Assembly: GCA_023255165.1 (NCBI GenBank)
Contig: JALRJD010000195.1
Location: 1-23,081 of the forward strand
Direction: 5' to 3'
From: Porticoccaceae bacterium
GTDB taxonomy: Bacteria > Pseudomonadota > Gammaproteobacteria > Pseudomonadales > Porticoccaceae
DNA length: 23,081 nucleotides
Numbering within the stretch: position 1 is the stretch's first letter; each line of letters begins with the position of its first letter. Shown one piece after another: positions 8,301 to 15,837 of the stretch. The notes under the pieces were generated by a model. That model had not been told where the DNA came from and searched no databases. It saw nothing but the letters and a program-made list of their open reading frames with translations. Position numbers and translations under genes: made by a program.

Positions 8301-8866
8301 AGCGCAAAGAGTACCTCGACACCCAAAACGCGGAACTCGAGGAAGCGCTGGAAACCCTGAAGAGCGCGATTCAGAAGATCGACCGCGAAACCCGCACCCG
8401 CTTTAAAGAGACATTTGAACTGGTCAACAAGCATATTCAGGAACTGTTCCCGAAACTGTTTGGCGGTGGCCACGCCTATCTCGAGATGACCGGCGACGAT
8501 CTGCTCGACACCGGGGTAACACTGATGGCGAGACCGCCGGGCAAGAAAAATGCCTCGATTCAGCTGCTCTCTGGTGGTGAAAAAGCGCTGACCGCAATCG
8601 CCATGGTATTTGCCATTTTCCGGCTTAATCCGGCGCCATTTTGTATGCTTGACGAAGTTGATGCGCCATTGGATGATGCCAACGTCGGTCGCTATGCCGC
8701 GATGGTGAAAGAGATGTCGGATCAGGTGCAGTTTATCTTTATCACCCACAACAAGATTTCCATGGAAGCGGCCAACCAGCTGATGGGTGTGACCATGCAC
8801 GAGCCCGGCGTATCGCGTCTGGTCAGTGTGGATGTCAATCAGGCCGCCGAACTGGCCGACGCCTGA
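5369..8866 (+). CDS. smc: Chromosome segregation protein SMC
   Basis: A 1,165-residue SMC ATPase, of normal length, that forms the condensin ring organising and segregating the chromosome with ScpA/ScpB. The N-terminal head has Walker A GPNGCGKSNIIDAVRW at residues 31-46. Long heptad, Glu/Gln/Arg-rich coiled-coil arms span about 170-500 and 665-960. The hinge lies at about 515-660 (for example ADSVKADKGWEVAAETVLGS). The C-terminal head has the ABC signature LLSGGEKAL at 1066-1074 and Walker B CMLDEVDAPLDD with D1095 and E1096, followed by the switch histidine in FITHN. The start is fixed by MRLKSIKLAGFKSFVDPT, the canonical N terminus; no strong Shine-Dalgarno is visible. It is followed by zipA and ligA, the order found in Pseudomonas. 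Organisms with this SMC generally lack MukBEF. Confidence 0.97.
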   Translation: MRLKSIKLAGFKSFVDPTSVHFPSNLCAVVGPNGCGKSNIIDAVRWVMGETSAKNLRGESMSDVIFNGSGGRKPVGQASIELIFDNSEGRIVGEYAAYSEIAIKRKVTRDGQSNYYLNGNKCRRRDITDIFLGTGLGPRSYAIIEQGMISRLIEARPDELRIYIEEAAGISKYKERRRDTENRIRRTMENLERLTDIRDELGRQLGRLERQAKSAEKYAEYKKEERQISAELLALKWRGYDQSAAKQRQLIGELEIDRERVLTERIGCETAIEKLRSQSTELNDTFNEVQGRFYKVGGDVARIEQAIEHAQQRASELHKDLEQTERNFTESEQHLNTDIQKAAGWQAEFDQLAPALELAREAEQVSTEALQSAEEAMQQWQQAWDEFNQQSAAPRQQAEVQQSRIQHLEQLMRRLSERHENLASEASGYQASPAEEEMALLQEQLAEAEQEREASENQRLDNSRQIEAARDSEKQLSARLDQARSRQQTLEGRRASLEALQQAAMGDDAEKKWLDSKGLGSNPRLADSVKADKGWEVAAETVLGSYLQAVAVDDVAANIGLLDDFVKGELLLVGKASQAAAGGNKAKLLSDLVRGDAVQGLLGNVYAAETLAEALALQPTLSAVESVVTRDGIWLGNNWLRVARDKDASAGVLQRKQELIAIGEEKQALDKQVGELEEQRQNNEHQLQALETQRQEIAARVAEQQSSYADLRSRLSGCEVQIEQLKARKERAETELAEVQHQQLLEQEHLAEARQILQQSIENMEADTERREELVAQRDGLREQLETARGQARQNRDQRHDLAVRETSLSTQLSSILEGIERLKVQVARLQERRAQLREAFNIKDDPSDQYKIELEEKLEQRLAIETELNAARTEMEAVDHDMREHEKLRSELETQLQEVAGKLETQRIAAQEITTLSRTIEEQIAEKNADLSSLLENLAEDADMRDWEEQLQLVGNRILRLGPINLAAIDEYKIESERKEYLDTQNAELEEALETLKSAIQKIDRETRTRFKETFELVNKHIQELFPKLFGGGHAYLEMTGDDLLDTGVTLMARPPGKKNASIQLLSGGEKALTAIAMVFAIFRLNPAPFCMLDEVDAPLDDANVGRYAAMVKEMSDQVQFIFITHNKISMEAANQLMGVTMHEPGVSRLVSVDVNQAAELADA

Positions 8867-8963
8867 TTGCATAAAATGTAGCATTGGCAAAATGGATATC
8901 CGGGAAAGCGTTGAAAAGCATGGAAAGTTTTAATAATTGGTTTTTATCTAGGTCGATATTTGC

Positions 8964-9809
8964 ATGGATATAATCGGGCCAAGAGAAGTATTAATCGCGA
9001 TAGGTCTGCTGGTTCTGCTGGCACTGGTCCTTGACGGCGCACGACGCATCAAAAACCACCGCTATGAAAATCTGCATATGTCCTCGCGCAAGTTGCAGAA
9101 AAATTCCCGTGGTGACGAATTCGACGATGTGCCCTATGACAGCCAGTTTCCCTCCGGCGGGTCGCGTCTGGTTGGTATTCGCGACGAAGACGATATTCGC
9201 CAGGTTGAAGAAAATCTGCGCCGCGCGCTGGATAACAAACCCGACTTTGGCTTTAAACAGCCCAAGCAGGAACAGTTTGATCTCGGCAGTCAACCCGAGC
9301 CGAAAGCGGCGGCCAAAGCCGCCGAACGATCGCCATCGGCGCAAAGCGGTTCAACCGCCAAAGCGGCAAAGTCGACAACGGTGGCGCAGCAGATACTGGT
9401 TATGCACCTGATGGCGCCCAAGGGTGAAAAGCTCAGCGGCCAGCAGTTGCAAGAGGCAGCGCTGAGTGTAGGGTTGCGTTTCGGCGAAGCAAAAATCTTT
9501 CAGCGCCACCTCAATGAAGATGGCTCCGGCGAGGTGCTGTTCAGCATGGCCAATCTGGTCAATCCGGGCACTTTTGATCTCAAGACCATCGATCAGATGA
9601 CCACTCCTGGGGTGACCCTGTTTATGGCTCTGGATGACCTGGAAGATCCGGTTTCGGCCTTTGACCTGATGATCGAATCAGTGGACAGCATGGCCGCGAC
9701 TCTGGGTTGCAGCGTGCTCGATGAAACCCGCAGCTCGATGACGCGCCAGACCATTGATCATTACCGCCAGCGTGCCCGCGATGTCTCTTTTCGCCGCAGT
9801 CATGGCTAG
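8964..9809 (+). CDS. zipA: Cell division protein ZipA
   Basis: A 281-residue inner-membrane protein that tethers FtsZ filaments to the membrane and helps stabilise the Z-ring. A short periplasmic N terminus is followed by a single membrane helix at about 9-24 (VLIAIGLLVLLALVLDGARR). After it comes a basic segment (RRIKNHRYENLHMSSRKLQK) and a flexible charged linker to about residue 138. The C-terminal FtsZ-binding domain is at about 140-275, beginning VAQQILVMHLMAPKG and including FGEAKIFQRHL and LVNPGTFD. The architecture and length are normal. An AGG about 10 nt upstream is the only Shine-Dalgarno candidate. Its position 97 bp after smc and before ligA matches pseudomonad gene order. ZipA is restricted to Gammaproteobacteria, so it is a good taxonomic marker. 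Confidence 0.95.
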   Translation: MDIIGPREVLIAIGLLVLLALVLDGARRIKNHRYENLHMSSRKLQKNSRGDEFDDVPYDSQFPSGGSRLVGIRDEDDIRQVEENLRRALDNKPDFGFKQPKQEQFDLGSQPEPKAAAKAAERSPSAQSGSTAKAAKSTTVAQQILVMHLMAPKGEKLSGQQLQEAALSVGLRFGEAKIFQRHLNEDGSGEVLFSMANLVNPGTFDLKTIDQMTTPGVTLFMALDDLEDPVSAFDLMIESVDSMAATLGCSVLDETRSSMTRQTIDHYRQRARDVSFRRSHG

Positions 9810-9852
9810 CACTTGGCAATGTCGCGTGAGAAATAATCCGGAAAACGAATTC

Positions 9853-9919
9853 AGAAATCTAAATTAAAAAGCTAATTTCAGAAAGCTAATTTTAGAAAGC
9901 TAATTTTAGAAAGCTAAGC
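9853..9919. repeat. AT-rich 14-bp tandem repeat between zipA and ligA
   Basis: Consecutive units are aaaaagctaatttc (9866-9879), agaaagctaatttt (9880-9893), agaaagctaatttt (9894-9907) and a final agaaagctaagc (9908-9919). A degenerate copy, agaaatctaaatt, lies at 9853-9865. The two central copies are identical. The array ends about 35 bp before the ligA start, so it probably lies in the ligA promoter or leader. Each unit contains the palindrome AGCT. It is too short, and has no spacers, to be a CRISPR array. Confidence 0.9.
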
Positions 9920-9953
9920 CACACAACCAGGCCAGACAATACAGGATCCCCCA

Positions 9954-11987
9954 ATGGCGCAGATTCCCGAGCAGGTTGGTAAAGAGTATGACCAGCTCAA
10001 GGATGAGTTAAACCGACACAACTACAGCTACTATGTGCTCGATGAGCCAACCATCCCCGACAGCGAATACGATCGCTGCATGCGTCGCCTGCAGGAGATC
10101 GAGCAGCAATATCCCGAACTGTTAAGTCCAGATTCTCCCAGTCAGCGCGTTGGTGGCGCGGCGCTGCCATCTTTTTCCCAGGTCACTCACGATGTGCCCA
10201 TGCTCAGTCTCGACAACGCCTTTAGTGAGGAGGAACTGGAAGCCTTTGATCGACGCATAGGCGAGCGGCTCAACTTAAAAGCCGACCAGAAGATTGAATA
10301 TGTTTGCGAGCCAAAGCTGGATGGCGTTGCTGTCAGCTTGCTGTACCGCGATGGCTTGTTGGTGCGCGGGGCGACCCGCGGCGATGGCAAAGTGGGTGAA
10401 GATATCACCGCCAATGTGCGCACCATTAAAAGTATTCCGCTCAAGCTCAGAGGCGAGGGCATACCGCCGTTGCTGGAAGTGCGCGGCGAGATCTATCTGC
10501 CCCGCGCCGGCTTTGAAAAAATCAATGCCGCGGCCATCGCCCAGGGCGACAAGGTGTTTGTCAATCCACGCAATGCCGCGGCGGGCAGCCTGCGTCAGCT
10601 CGACTCAAAAATTACCGCCAGCCGACCGCTGGAAATGTGTGCTTACAGTGTTGGCCAGTTTCAGGGTGGTTTATCTGAACCGGACAGCCATCGCAATATG
10701 CTGAAACTGCTTGGCGAATGGGGTTTTAAAATCAACCGCTATGTCGAGGTGGTGCAGGGTATCGCCGCCTGCGAAAGCTATTACGAGCAGATGCAGCAGC
10801 GCCGCGATCAGCTGCCCTATGATATCGATGGCATTGTCTACAAGGTCAATAATCTGGCCCTGCAACAGCGTCTCGGATTTGTTGCCAAGGCGCCGCGCTG
10901 GGCGATTGCGCGCAAGTTCCCGGCTCAGGAAGAAATTACCCAGTTGCTGGATGTGGAGTTTCAGGTTGGCCGCACCGGGGCGATTACTCCGGTGGCGCGT
11001 CTGGCGCCGGTGTTTGTTGGCGGCGTAACGGTAAGCAACGCGACATTGCACAATGGCGATGAGATTGCCCGCCTTGGACTCTGTATTGGCGATAGCGTGA
11101 TTATCCGTCGCGCCGGTGATGTGATTCCCCAGGTCGCCGCAGTGGTGTTGGAGAAGCGCCCGCCAGATGCCAGACCGATTGTCTTTCCCGAAAACTGCCC
11201 GGTCTGCCAATCGCCGGTCCGGCGAGTTGAGGGCGAAGCGGTGGCGCGCTGTTCCGGCGGGCTTTTTTGTGGTGCCCAGAGTAAAGAGGCGATCAAACAT
11301 TTTGCCTCGCGCAAGGCGATGGATATCGACGGTCTCGGCGACAAGCTGGTCGAGCTGTTGGTGGACAAAGGGCTGATTTATTCGGTGGCTGATCTCTACG
11401 AACTCCGCGCCGACAAGATTGCCGATCTCGAGCGCATGGGTGAGAAGTCGGCACAGAATCTGATTGACTCGATTGCCGCCAGCAAGCACACCACTCTGGC
11501 AAAGTTTCTCTTTGCCCTGGGTATTCGCGAAGTGGGAGAGGCGACCGGGCAAACTCTGGCGCGCAACTTTGGCTCGCTGGAGGCAATAATTGATGCCGAT
11601 ATCGACAGGCTGCAAGAGGTCGATGATATTGGCCCGGTGGTGGCCTATCATATTCGCGACTTTTTCCGAAACCCGGACAATCTGGCTATAGTTAATGCAT
11701 TGCGGGAATCCGGTGTTAGCTGGGATGATGTGGATATCAGCGCACAGGATTCACAGCCATTAAAGGGCCAGACCTGGGTGCTGACCGGGACCATGGAGAT
11801 AATGAGCCGCGCCGAGGCAAAAGATAAATTGCAGGAGTTGGGTGCCAAGGTTGCCGGCAGTGTCTCGGCAAAAACCACTCAGGTGGTGGCCGGGCCTGGA
11901 GCGGGTTCAAAACTGACCAAGGCCCAGTCGCTGGATATTCCGGTAATGGATGAAGAGCAATTTATCGCCTTTTTAAACAGGCTTTAG
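9954..11987 (+). CDS. ligA: NAD-dependent DNA ligase LigA
   Basis: A 677-residue essential ligase that seals nicks using NAD+. The N-terminal Ia domain (DELNRHNYSYYVLDEPTIPD) binds the nicotinamide moiety. The nucleotidyltransferase motif CEPKLDGVAVSLLYRDG places the AMP-accepting lysine at K121. The OB fold follows, then a four-cysteine zinc finger at C415, C418, C433 and C439, with spacing identical to E. coli LigA. Helix-hairpin-helix repeats (DIDGLGDKLVELLV, LERMGEKSAQNLIDSI, EVDDIGPVVAYHI) come next, and a BRCT domain covers about 595-677 (LKGQTWVLTGTM). All domains are present. The start MAQIPEQ follows a 144-bp gap holding the 14-bp repeat array. Confidence 0.98.
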   Translation: MAQIPEQVGKEYDQLKDELNRHNYSYYVLDEPTIPDSEYDRCMRRLQEIEQQYPELLSPDSPSQRVGGAALPSFSQVTHDVPMLSLDNAFSEEELEAFDRRIGERLNLKADQKIEYVCEPKLDGVAVSLLYRDGLLVRGATRGDGKVGEDITANVRTIKSIPLKLRGEGIPPLLEVRGEIYLPRAGFEKINAAAIAQGDKVFVNPRNAAAGSLRQLDSKITASRPLEMCAYSVGQFQGGLSEPDSHRNMLKLLGEWGFKINRYVEVVQGIAACESYYEQMQQRRDQLPYDIDGIVYKVNNLALQQRLGFVAKAPRWAIARKFPAQEEITQLLDVEFQVGRTGAITPVARLAPVFVGGVTVSNATLHNGDEIARLGLCIGDSVIIRRAGDVIPQVAAVVLEKRPPDARPIVFPENCPVCQSPVRRVEGEAVARCSGGLFCGAQSKEAIKHFASRKAMDIDGLGDKLVELLVDKGLIYSVADLYELRADKIADLERMGEKSAQNLIDSIAASKHTTLAKFLFALGIREVGEATGQTLARNFGSLEAIIDADIDRLQEVDDIGPVVAYHIRDFFRNPDNLAIVNALRESGVSWDDVDISAQDSQPLKGQTWVLTGTMEIMSRAEAKDKLQELGAKVAGSVSAKTTQVVAGPGAGSKLTKAQSLDIPVMDEEQFIAFLNRL

Positions 11988-12029
11988 AACGAACCAGCAA
12001 GACATTGACAGAAAGGAGCAATCAGAGAA

Positions 12030-12467
12030 ATGGAAAACCGGATCTACAGAGATCAACGCAGTGAGTCAGTGGTCTACGGCTGCATTAAAAATATAATCGG
12101 TGACGAGCTCAATCAGCACCGCCGCCACAATCGCGATGTTATGCAAACCCTGCCGTCGGCCGAGACCTGGAGTCTGGTCAACCGCGAGATGTTCGCGTTG
12201 AACGAACCCGGCGCCAGCGACTTTGGCCTCAGCACCGAGGTGGTTCACTTCGGCGCCTGCTATCAGGGCGTGGAGCACGAGTGGCGCTACTGGCTTGAAC
12301 AGTTTGAGGCGCTGCTGCGTAAAATGTACTGGTTCAGCGCCACGGTGCATCTGGAAACCGAAATGTCCGGACTGCACAGTTTTGTTTTCGCCACTGACGG
12401 GCTTGGTCATCAGCCCGATCGCTCGGATATTCGCATCCGCTGCGAGTGGGTAAAAGAAGCGAGTTAA
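12030..12467 (+). CDS. Conserved hypothetical protein downstream of ligA
   Basis: A 145-residue soluble protein with no signal peptide or membrane helix. An AGGAG at 12014-12018, 11 nt before the ATG, supports the start. The content is rich in aromatic and acidic residues (EHEWRYWLEQFEALLRKMYWF) and ends in a strand-rich tail (SDIRIRCEWVKEAS). The N terminus (YRDQRSESVVYGCIKNIIGDELNQHRRHNRDV) looks helical and charged. I do not recognise a characterised family. Pseudomonads also carry a small hypothetical gene after ligA, so it may be that orthologue, but I cannot confirm it by eye. It begins only 42 bp after the ligA stop, so co-transcription with ligA is likely. Confidence 0.75.
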   Translation: MENRIYRDQRSESVVYGCIKNIIGDELNQHRRHNRDVMQTLPSAETWSLVNREMFALNEPGASDFGLSTEVVHFGACYQGVEHEWRYWLEQFEALLRKMYWFSATVHLETEMSGLHSFVFATDGLGHQPDRSDIRIRCEWVKEAS

Positions 12468-12543
12468 ACCCGCGGCTATTCACACTTCTACACGCACTTC
12501 AACACCCCTGCCACACACAGGGCAAAATCGAGGAATAAGAGAG

Positions 12544-12771
12544 TTGAAACAAAAAGCAATGGCAAAAAAAGCGATCAAGCAGCGTTCCGCCTGGTTGGCA
12601 TCGATGTTTGGCTGCGGCGCTTTTTTGCTGCTGGCGGTCAAGGTCTACCATGTGCCGGTTTCTTCACTGGCGTCCAATTTGCTGGTTGCGCTGTTGCTGA
12701 TGGCTCTGGTGCTGGCTGTGGCCGCGGGCCTCGGTTGGGTTGTGGCACGGCTTAAAAAGCGACGCAATTAA
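12544..12771 (+). CDS. Small two-helix membrane protein
   Basis: A 75-residue protein starting at TTG 12544. That start is chosen because GAGGA at 12530-12534 sits 9 nt upstream, whereas the in-frame ATG at 12559 would be 24 nt away. The N terminus is strongly basic (KQKAMAKKAIKQR). Two hydrophobic segments follow: LASMFGCGAFLLLAVKVY (about 18-35) and NLLVALLLMALVLAVAAGLGWVV (about 45-67). The tail is basic (RLKKRRN). No family is recognised. It ends in TAA at 12769-12771, directly followed in the same frame by the TTG of the transporter gene. It may therefore act with the transporter, or be the N-terminal part of one polypeptide interrupted by a stop. Confidence 0.6.
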   Translation: MKQKAMAKKAIKQRSAWLASMFGCGAFLLLAVKVYHVPVSSLASNLLVALLLMALVLAVAAGLGWVVARLKKRRN

Positions 12772-14043
12772 TTGTCCATTCAAACCTTCTCTTTTCGTCA
12801 CTATCTGGCGACGATCGGCAGTAGCAATCTGGCCATGGGCCTGCACTCGGTGCTCTATCCCTGGCTGGTGGTCGCCGTGCTCGAAGAATCTCCCAGCCGT
12901 CTGGGTCTGGCGCAACTTGCGGTACTGCTGCCCAACCTGCTGTTTATCCTGCCGGGCGGCGTGATCTCTGATCGCCGTCACCGCGGCAGCTGGCTGGCGC
13001 GGCTCTATCTGCTGTATACCATTCCCATCAGCTTGCTGCTCGGCGCCATTGTCTACGGCGAGCTCAGTTACGCGCTGCTGATTGTATTTGGCATGGCCTA
13101 CGGCACCGTCTCGGCGTTTGTCCAGCCCGCACGCGAAAGCCTGCTTGGCTATGCCTCTCAGACCATGATGCATCAGGCGGTGGCCAAGGTGGTGATGGTG
13201 CAGTTTATCGCTCAGGGCGTCGGCTTTACCCTTGCCGGGCAGCTCGACAGTGTCGGTATTGTGGTTCTGCTATTGATGCAGATGCTGATGTTTATGGTTA
13301 GCTCGGTATTGATCAGGCGCAGCCATCCTGAGCTGGTTGAAGACAATACCGAGTTGTTTACCCGCAAAACAGCCGCCGATCTCGACCAGGAAAAATCGGC
13401 GCCGCGGAAAAATCTTCGCGAGTTGCGCGCCGGTTTTGCCCTGTTTACCAGCGATAAAACATTGCGCCATCTGTTGCTGCTGGTCTCGGCAACCGGCTTT
13501 CTCGCATTTGGTGTCTATCTGGTGGGCATGCCATTACTGGCGCGCCAGGGCTATCAGGGTGGGGCAGGGCTTTACGCACTGATGCAGGTGACCTTTACCG
13601 TCGGAATTGTGGCCGCCAATTTTGCCGTTAGCCGGCAAAAGGCGACCTTTAGCCGTCCCGGTCGACTGATGATTATCAGCTTTCTCGGTCGCGGCTCACT
13701 GGTCTGGGCCATCGCACTGTTGCCCAGCTATTGGATACTGTTTCCGGTGATTTTTGCCTGGGGTGCATTCTCCGGGCTGTCGATGACATTGGGACGCACT
13801 ATTTTGCACAATCAGGTGCCCCACTCGCACCGCTCCCGCGCTGCTTCGGTTTATCAGCTCTGTCTGTTTGGTGGCGCACCGCTGGGGGCCTGGGTCTGTG
13901 GTTACGCGGTTGAACATACGGGCCTGGCGCAGACCTTTGCGGTGATTGCGCTACTCACTGTGCTGGTCTCCGCACTGGGCGCCGCCTTCTCGCCGTTGTG
14001 GGCTTTAAAAGGCGCCAGTGACGATAAATCTAACAACCGTTAA
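12772..14043 (+). CDS. Major facilitator superfamily transporter (EntS/MFS_3-like)
   Basis: A 423-residue integral membrane protein with about 12 helices. The loop 2-3 signature of MFS carriers appears as GGVISDRRHRG at 62-72. The conserved FVQPARESLLGYA segment in the first half resembles enterobactin-exporter-type (EntS, MFS_3) members, where a Pxx(R/K) motif follows helix 4. A central charged cytoplasmic loop is visible at about 183-215 (SHPELVEDNTELFTRKTAADLDQEK). Such transporters export siderophores, drugs or other small molecules; the substrate here is unknown. The TTG start abuts the TAA of the preceding small gene with no good Shine-Dalgarno of its own, so translation is probably coupled. 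The next ATG in frame (Met22) would remove part of helix 1. The 3' end overlaps the convergent methylase by 14 bp. Confidence 0.85.
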   Translation: MSIQTFSFRHYLATIGSSNLAMGLHSVLYPWLVVAVLEESPSRLGLAQLAVLLPNLLFILPGGVISDRRHRGSWLARLYLLYTIPISLLLGAIVYGELSYALLIVFGMAYGTVSAFVQPARESLLGYASQTMMHQAVAKVVMVQFIAQGVGFTLAGQLDSVGIVVLLLMQMLMFMVSSVLIRRSHPELVEDNTELFTRKTAADLDQEKSAPRKNLRELRAGFALFTSDKTLRHLLLLVSATGFLAFGVYLVGMPLLARQGYQGGAGLYALMQVTFTVGIVAANFAVSRQKATFSRPGRLMIISFLGRGSLVWAIALLPSYWILFPVIFAWGAFSGLSMTLGRTILHNQVPHSHRSRAASVYQLCLFGGAPLGAWVCGYAVEHTGLAQTFAVIALLTVLVSALGAAFSPLWALKGASDDKSNNR

Positions 14044-14809
14044 AAGCGATCAATGCGGCGGTCACCGCCACATTTAATGACTCCACGCCATTGGCCATGG
14101 GAATGCCGACGCGATGTTGGCTCAATGCGGCAACCTCTCTGCTAACGCCTTCGCTCTCATTACCCAGCACATAGATCACCGGCGCTTGCGGTTTAAACTC
14201 GGCCAGCGGCGTGGCCTGATGAGATGACAGGGTGCAGATCTCAAAACCCTTTTCGATAAAGGCGGGCAGTGCCGAAGCCAGCGTGTCGCAGCGCAAAATA
14301 TTACCCTTAAACAGAGTGCCGGCACTGGCTTTGATGACCAGCGGCGAAATATCGGCGCAGCCTTTGCTGGGCAGCAGCAACCCATAGGCCGGGCTGGCGG
14401 TGACACTGCGAATAATCATGCCCAGGTTCTGCGGATTGGTAATGCCGTCGAGCGCGATCAGCGGTTGCTGTTGTGGTTGCGGCAGCTGCTCGAGCGCCTG
14501 GGCGAAGGGCTGATAGCCAGCACTGTGGATATCACAGGCAACCCCCTGGTCCTGTTTACTGTTGCGGGAAATACGCGCCAGTTGTTCACGGCTGTGATAA
14601 CAGATCTCGATATTGCGCTGGGTTGCGAGGCTTTTGATTTGATCGACAATACCACCGCCGCGATTTGACTCGGCAAGGTGCAGGCGAAAAATCTGCAGCG
14701 CTGGATCAGATAAAATCTCCATCACCGGCTTGCGCCCGTAGACAGTGATCAAACGATTGTAGAGTGACTTGCGCGCCAGATATTCGGGGCTATCGGTTTG
14801 ATGGTTCAT
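14030..14809 (-). CDS. SpoU/TrmH-family RNA 2'-O-methyltransferase
   Basis: A 259-residue SPOUT methylase that would transfer a methyl group from SAM to a ribose 2'-OH in rRNA or tRNA. All three SpoU motifs are present. Motif 1 is LDGITNPQNLGMIIRSV, with N125 and the catalytic-type Arg134. Motif 2 is YVLGNESEGVS (213-223). Motif 3 is IPMANGVESLNVAVTAAL, the knotted SAM-binding segment. The N-terminal ~105 residues resemble the SpoU substrate-binding domain (YGRKPVMEIL; L30e-like), as in RlmB and related 23S rRNA enzymes. The exact target cannot be deduced. No clear Shine-Dalgarno precedes the ATG. It lies 54 bp after the DUF2520 gene on the same strand and probably ends that operon, meeting the MFS gene tail to tail with 14 bp overlap. 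Confidence 0.9.
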   Translation of the reverse strand: MNHQTDSPEYLARKSLYNRLITVYGRKPVMEILSDPALQIFRLHLAESNRGGGIVDQIKSLATQRNIEICYHSREQLARISRNSKQDQGVACDIHSAGYQPFAQALEQLPQPQQQPLIALDGITNPQNLGMIIRSVTASPAYGLLLPSKGCADISPLVIKASAGTLFKGNILRCDTLASALPAFIEKGFEICTLSSHQATPLAEFKPQAPVIYVLGNESEGVSREVAALSQHRVGIPMANGVESLNVAVTAALIAFNGC

Positions 14810-14863
14810 GGGTTGTTCTGCCTGGCTTGTCTGGTGAGCTTTTTCTCTGGTCAGCCCGTTTGA

Positions 14864-15823
14864 TTAGTCACTTGTATTGGCACTATTGGCAAGTAGCTGT
14901 GTAATGTTATCCAGCTTATCCTCACTGGCATAAGCCTGCTGGCGGGCAATTTCCACCGCCACCTCACCCAGCGCGGCATAGACCGACTGCCAGCTGGCTG
15001 CCTGTGTCTGATCACTGTCCGCTATTGCCCTCAGGTGAGCCGCTACAGTGTCGCTGTCGCCGCGGGAAATTGGCCCGGTCAGCACCGCACGGGCGTCGGA
15101 GTGATGCAGATAATTATCCACAGTTTGGCGAATCAACGGGTTGAGTATGGCGTCCTGCTGGTCTGCAGCAATATCCGCCGCTGCCAACATCTGCTTACTG
15201 CTGGCCAACAGCGCCACCAGATTATTGCAGGCCATCACCGTGGCGGCGTGATAGAGCGTTTTTTTATCGCTTCGCAGTGCAAAGCAGTTGCCACCAATGG
15301 CGCTAAACAGTCGGGTTACATAGTCGCTCGCCGCCGCCTCACCCTCTACCGCACAGCTGCTACCGGCAAAGCTGGAGACTGATTTTGCCGGGTCGGCAAA
15401 GCTGTGAATTGGGTGTACTGAGGCGCGCAAACAGGCTTTTTCGGCCGCGCTTTGGGATTGATCCTGCGGCAGGCTGAGCACCTCTGAGTTGAGCGAGCCG
15501 CTGCAGTGAAAAACCATATCACCTGGCCGCAACAGCATTGTTTCTGCCAGTGCCCGACTGACTGTTTCGATCTTGTCGTCCGGTGTGGCAATCAGCCAAA
15601 GATCAGCTGGCTTCAGTTGATTCATTGTTGCCACCGCCTCGCCTTGACCGATAAACCGGACTGCATGACTGGCGGATTCAAGATGACGGTTTAACAGCTG
15701 ACCAATGGCAATATCCAGAGTCTGTTGCTCGGCAAACAGACGGCAGAGAGTCGAGCCGAGCCGTCCGCCGCCAATACAGGAGAGTGTCAGGGAACCAGAA
15801 GAAGAGACTGCGCTGTTGTTCAC
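14864..15823 (-). CDS. Rossmann-like / DUF2520 NAD(P)-binding oxidoreductase
   Basis: A 319-residue protein with an N-terminal dinucleotide-binding motif CIGGGRLGSTL (16-26). The strand-rich Rossmann segment continues with ADLWLIATPDDKI and VFHCSGSLNSEVL. The DUF2520-type C-terminal helical domain has the recognisable landmarks SVHPIHSFADP, LYHAATVMACNNLVALL and VLTGPISRGD. The architecture resembles ProC, 6-phosphogluconate dehydrogenase and ketopantoate-reductase-type enzymes. From memory, Francisella PanG, an alternative ketopantoate reductase, may belong to this group, so a role in cofactor synthesis is possible but unproven. The start is GTG (CAC on the plus strand at 15821), 14 bp after the pdxJ stop. 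That spacing suggests coupling with vitamin B6 synthesis genes. Confidence 0.85.
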   Translation of the reverse strand: MNNSAVSSSGSLTLSCIGGGRLGSTLCRLFAEQQTLDIAIGQLLNRHLESASHAVRFIGQGEAVATMNQLKPADLWLIATPDDKIETVSRALAETMLLRPGDMVFHCSGSLNSEVLSLPQDQSQSAAEKACLRASVHPIHSFADPAKSVSSFAGSSCAVEGEAAASDYVTRLFSAIGGNCFALRSDKKTLYHAATVMACNNLVALLASSKQMLAAADIAADQQDAILNPLIRQTVDNYLHHSDARAVLTGPISRGDSDTVAAHLRAIADSDQTQAASWQSVYAALGEVAVEIARQQAYASEDKLDNITQLLANSANTSD

Positions 15824-15837
15824 TGGCCGCCGACCGC

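Noticed and set aside
9853..9919. CRISPR array
   Set aside because: The 14-bp units are directly adjacent with no spacers, and no cas genes are present.
10671..11651. 326-codon antisense frame inside ligA
   Set aside because: It mirrors ligA codon usage and has no recognisable domain, while the sense strand is unambiguously LigA.
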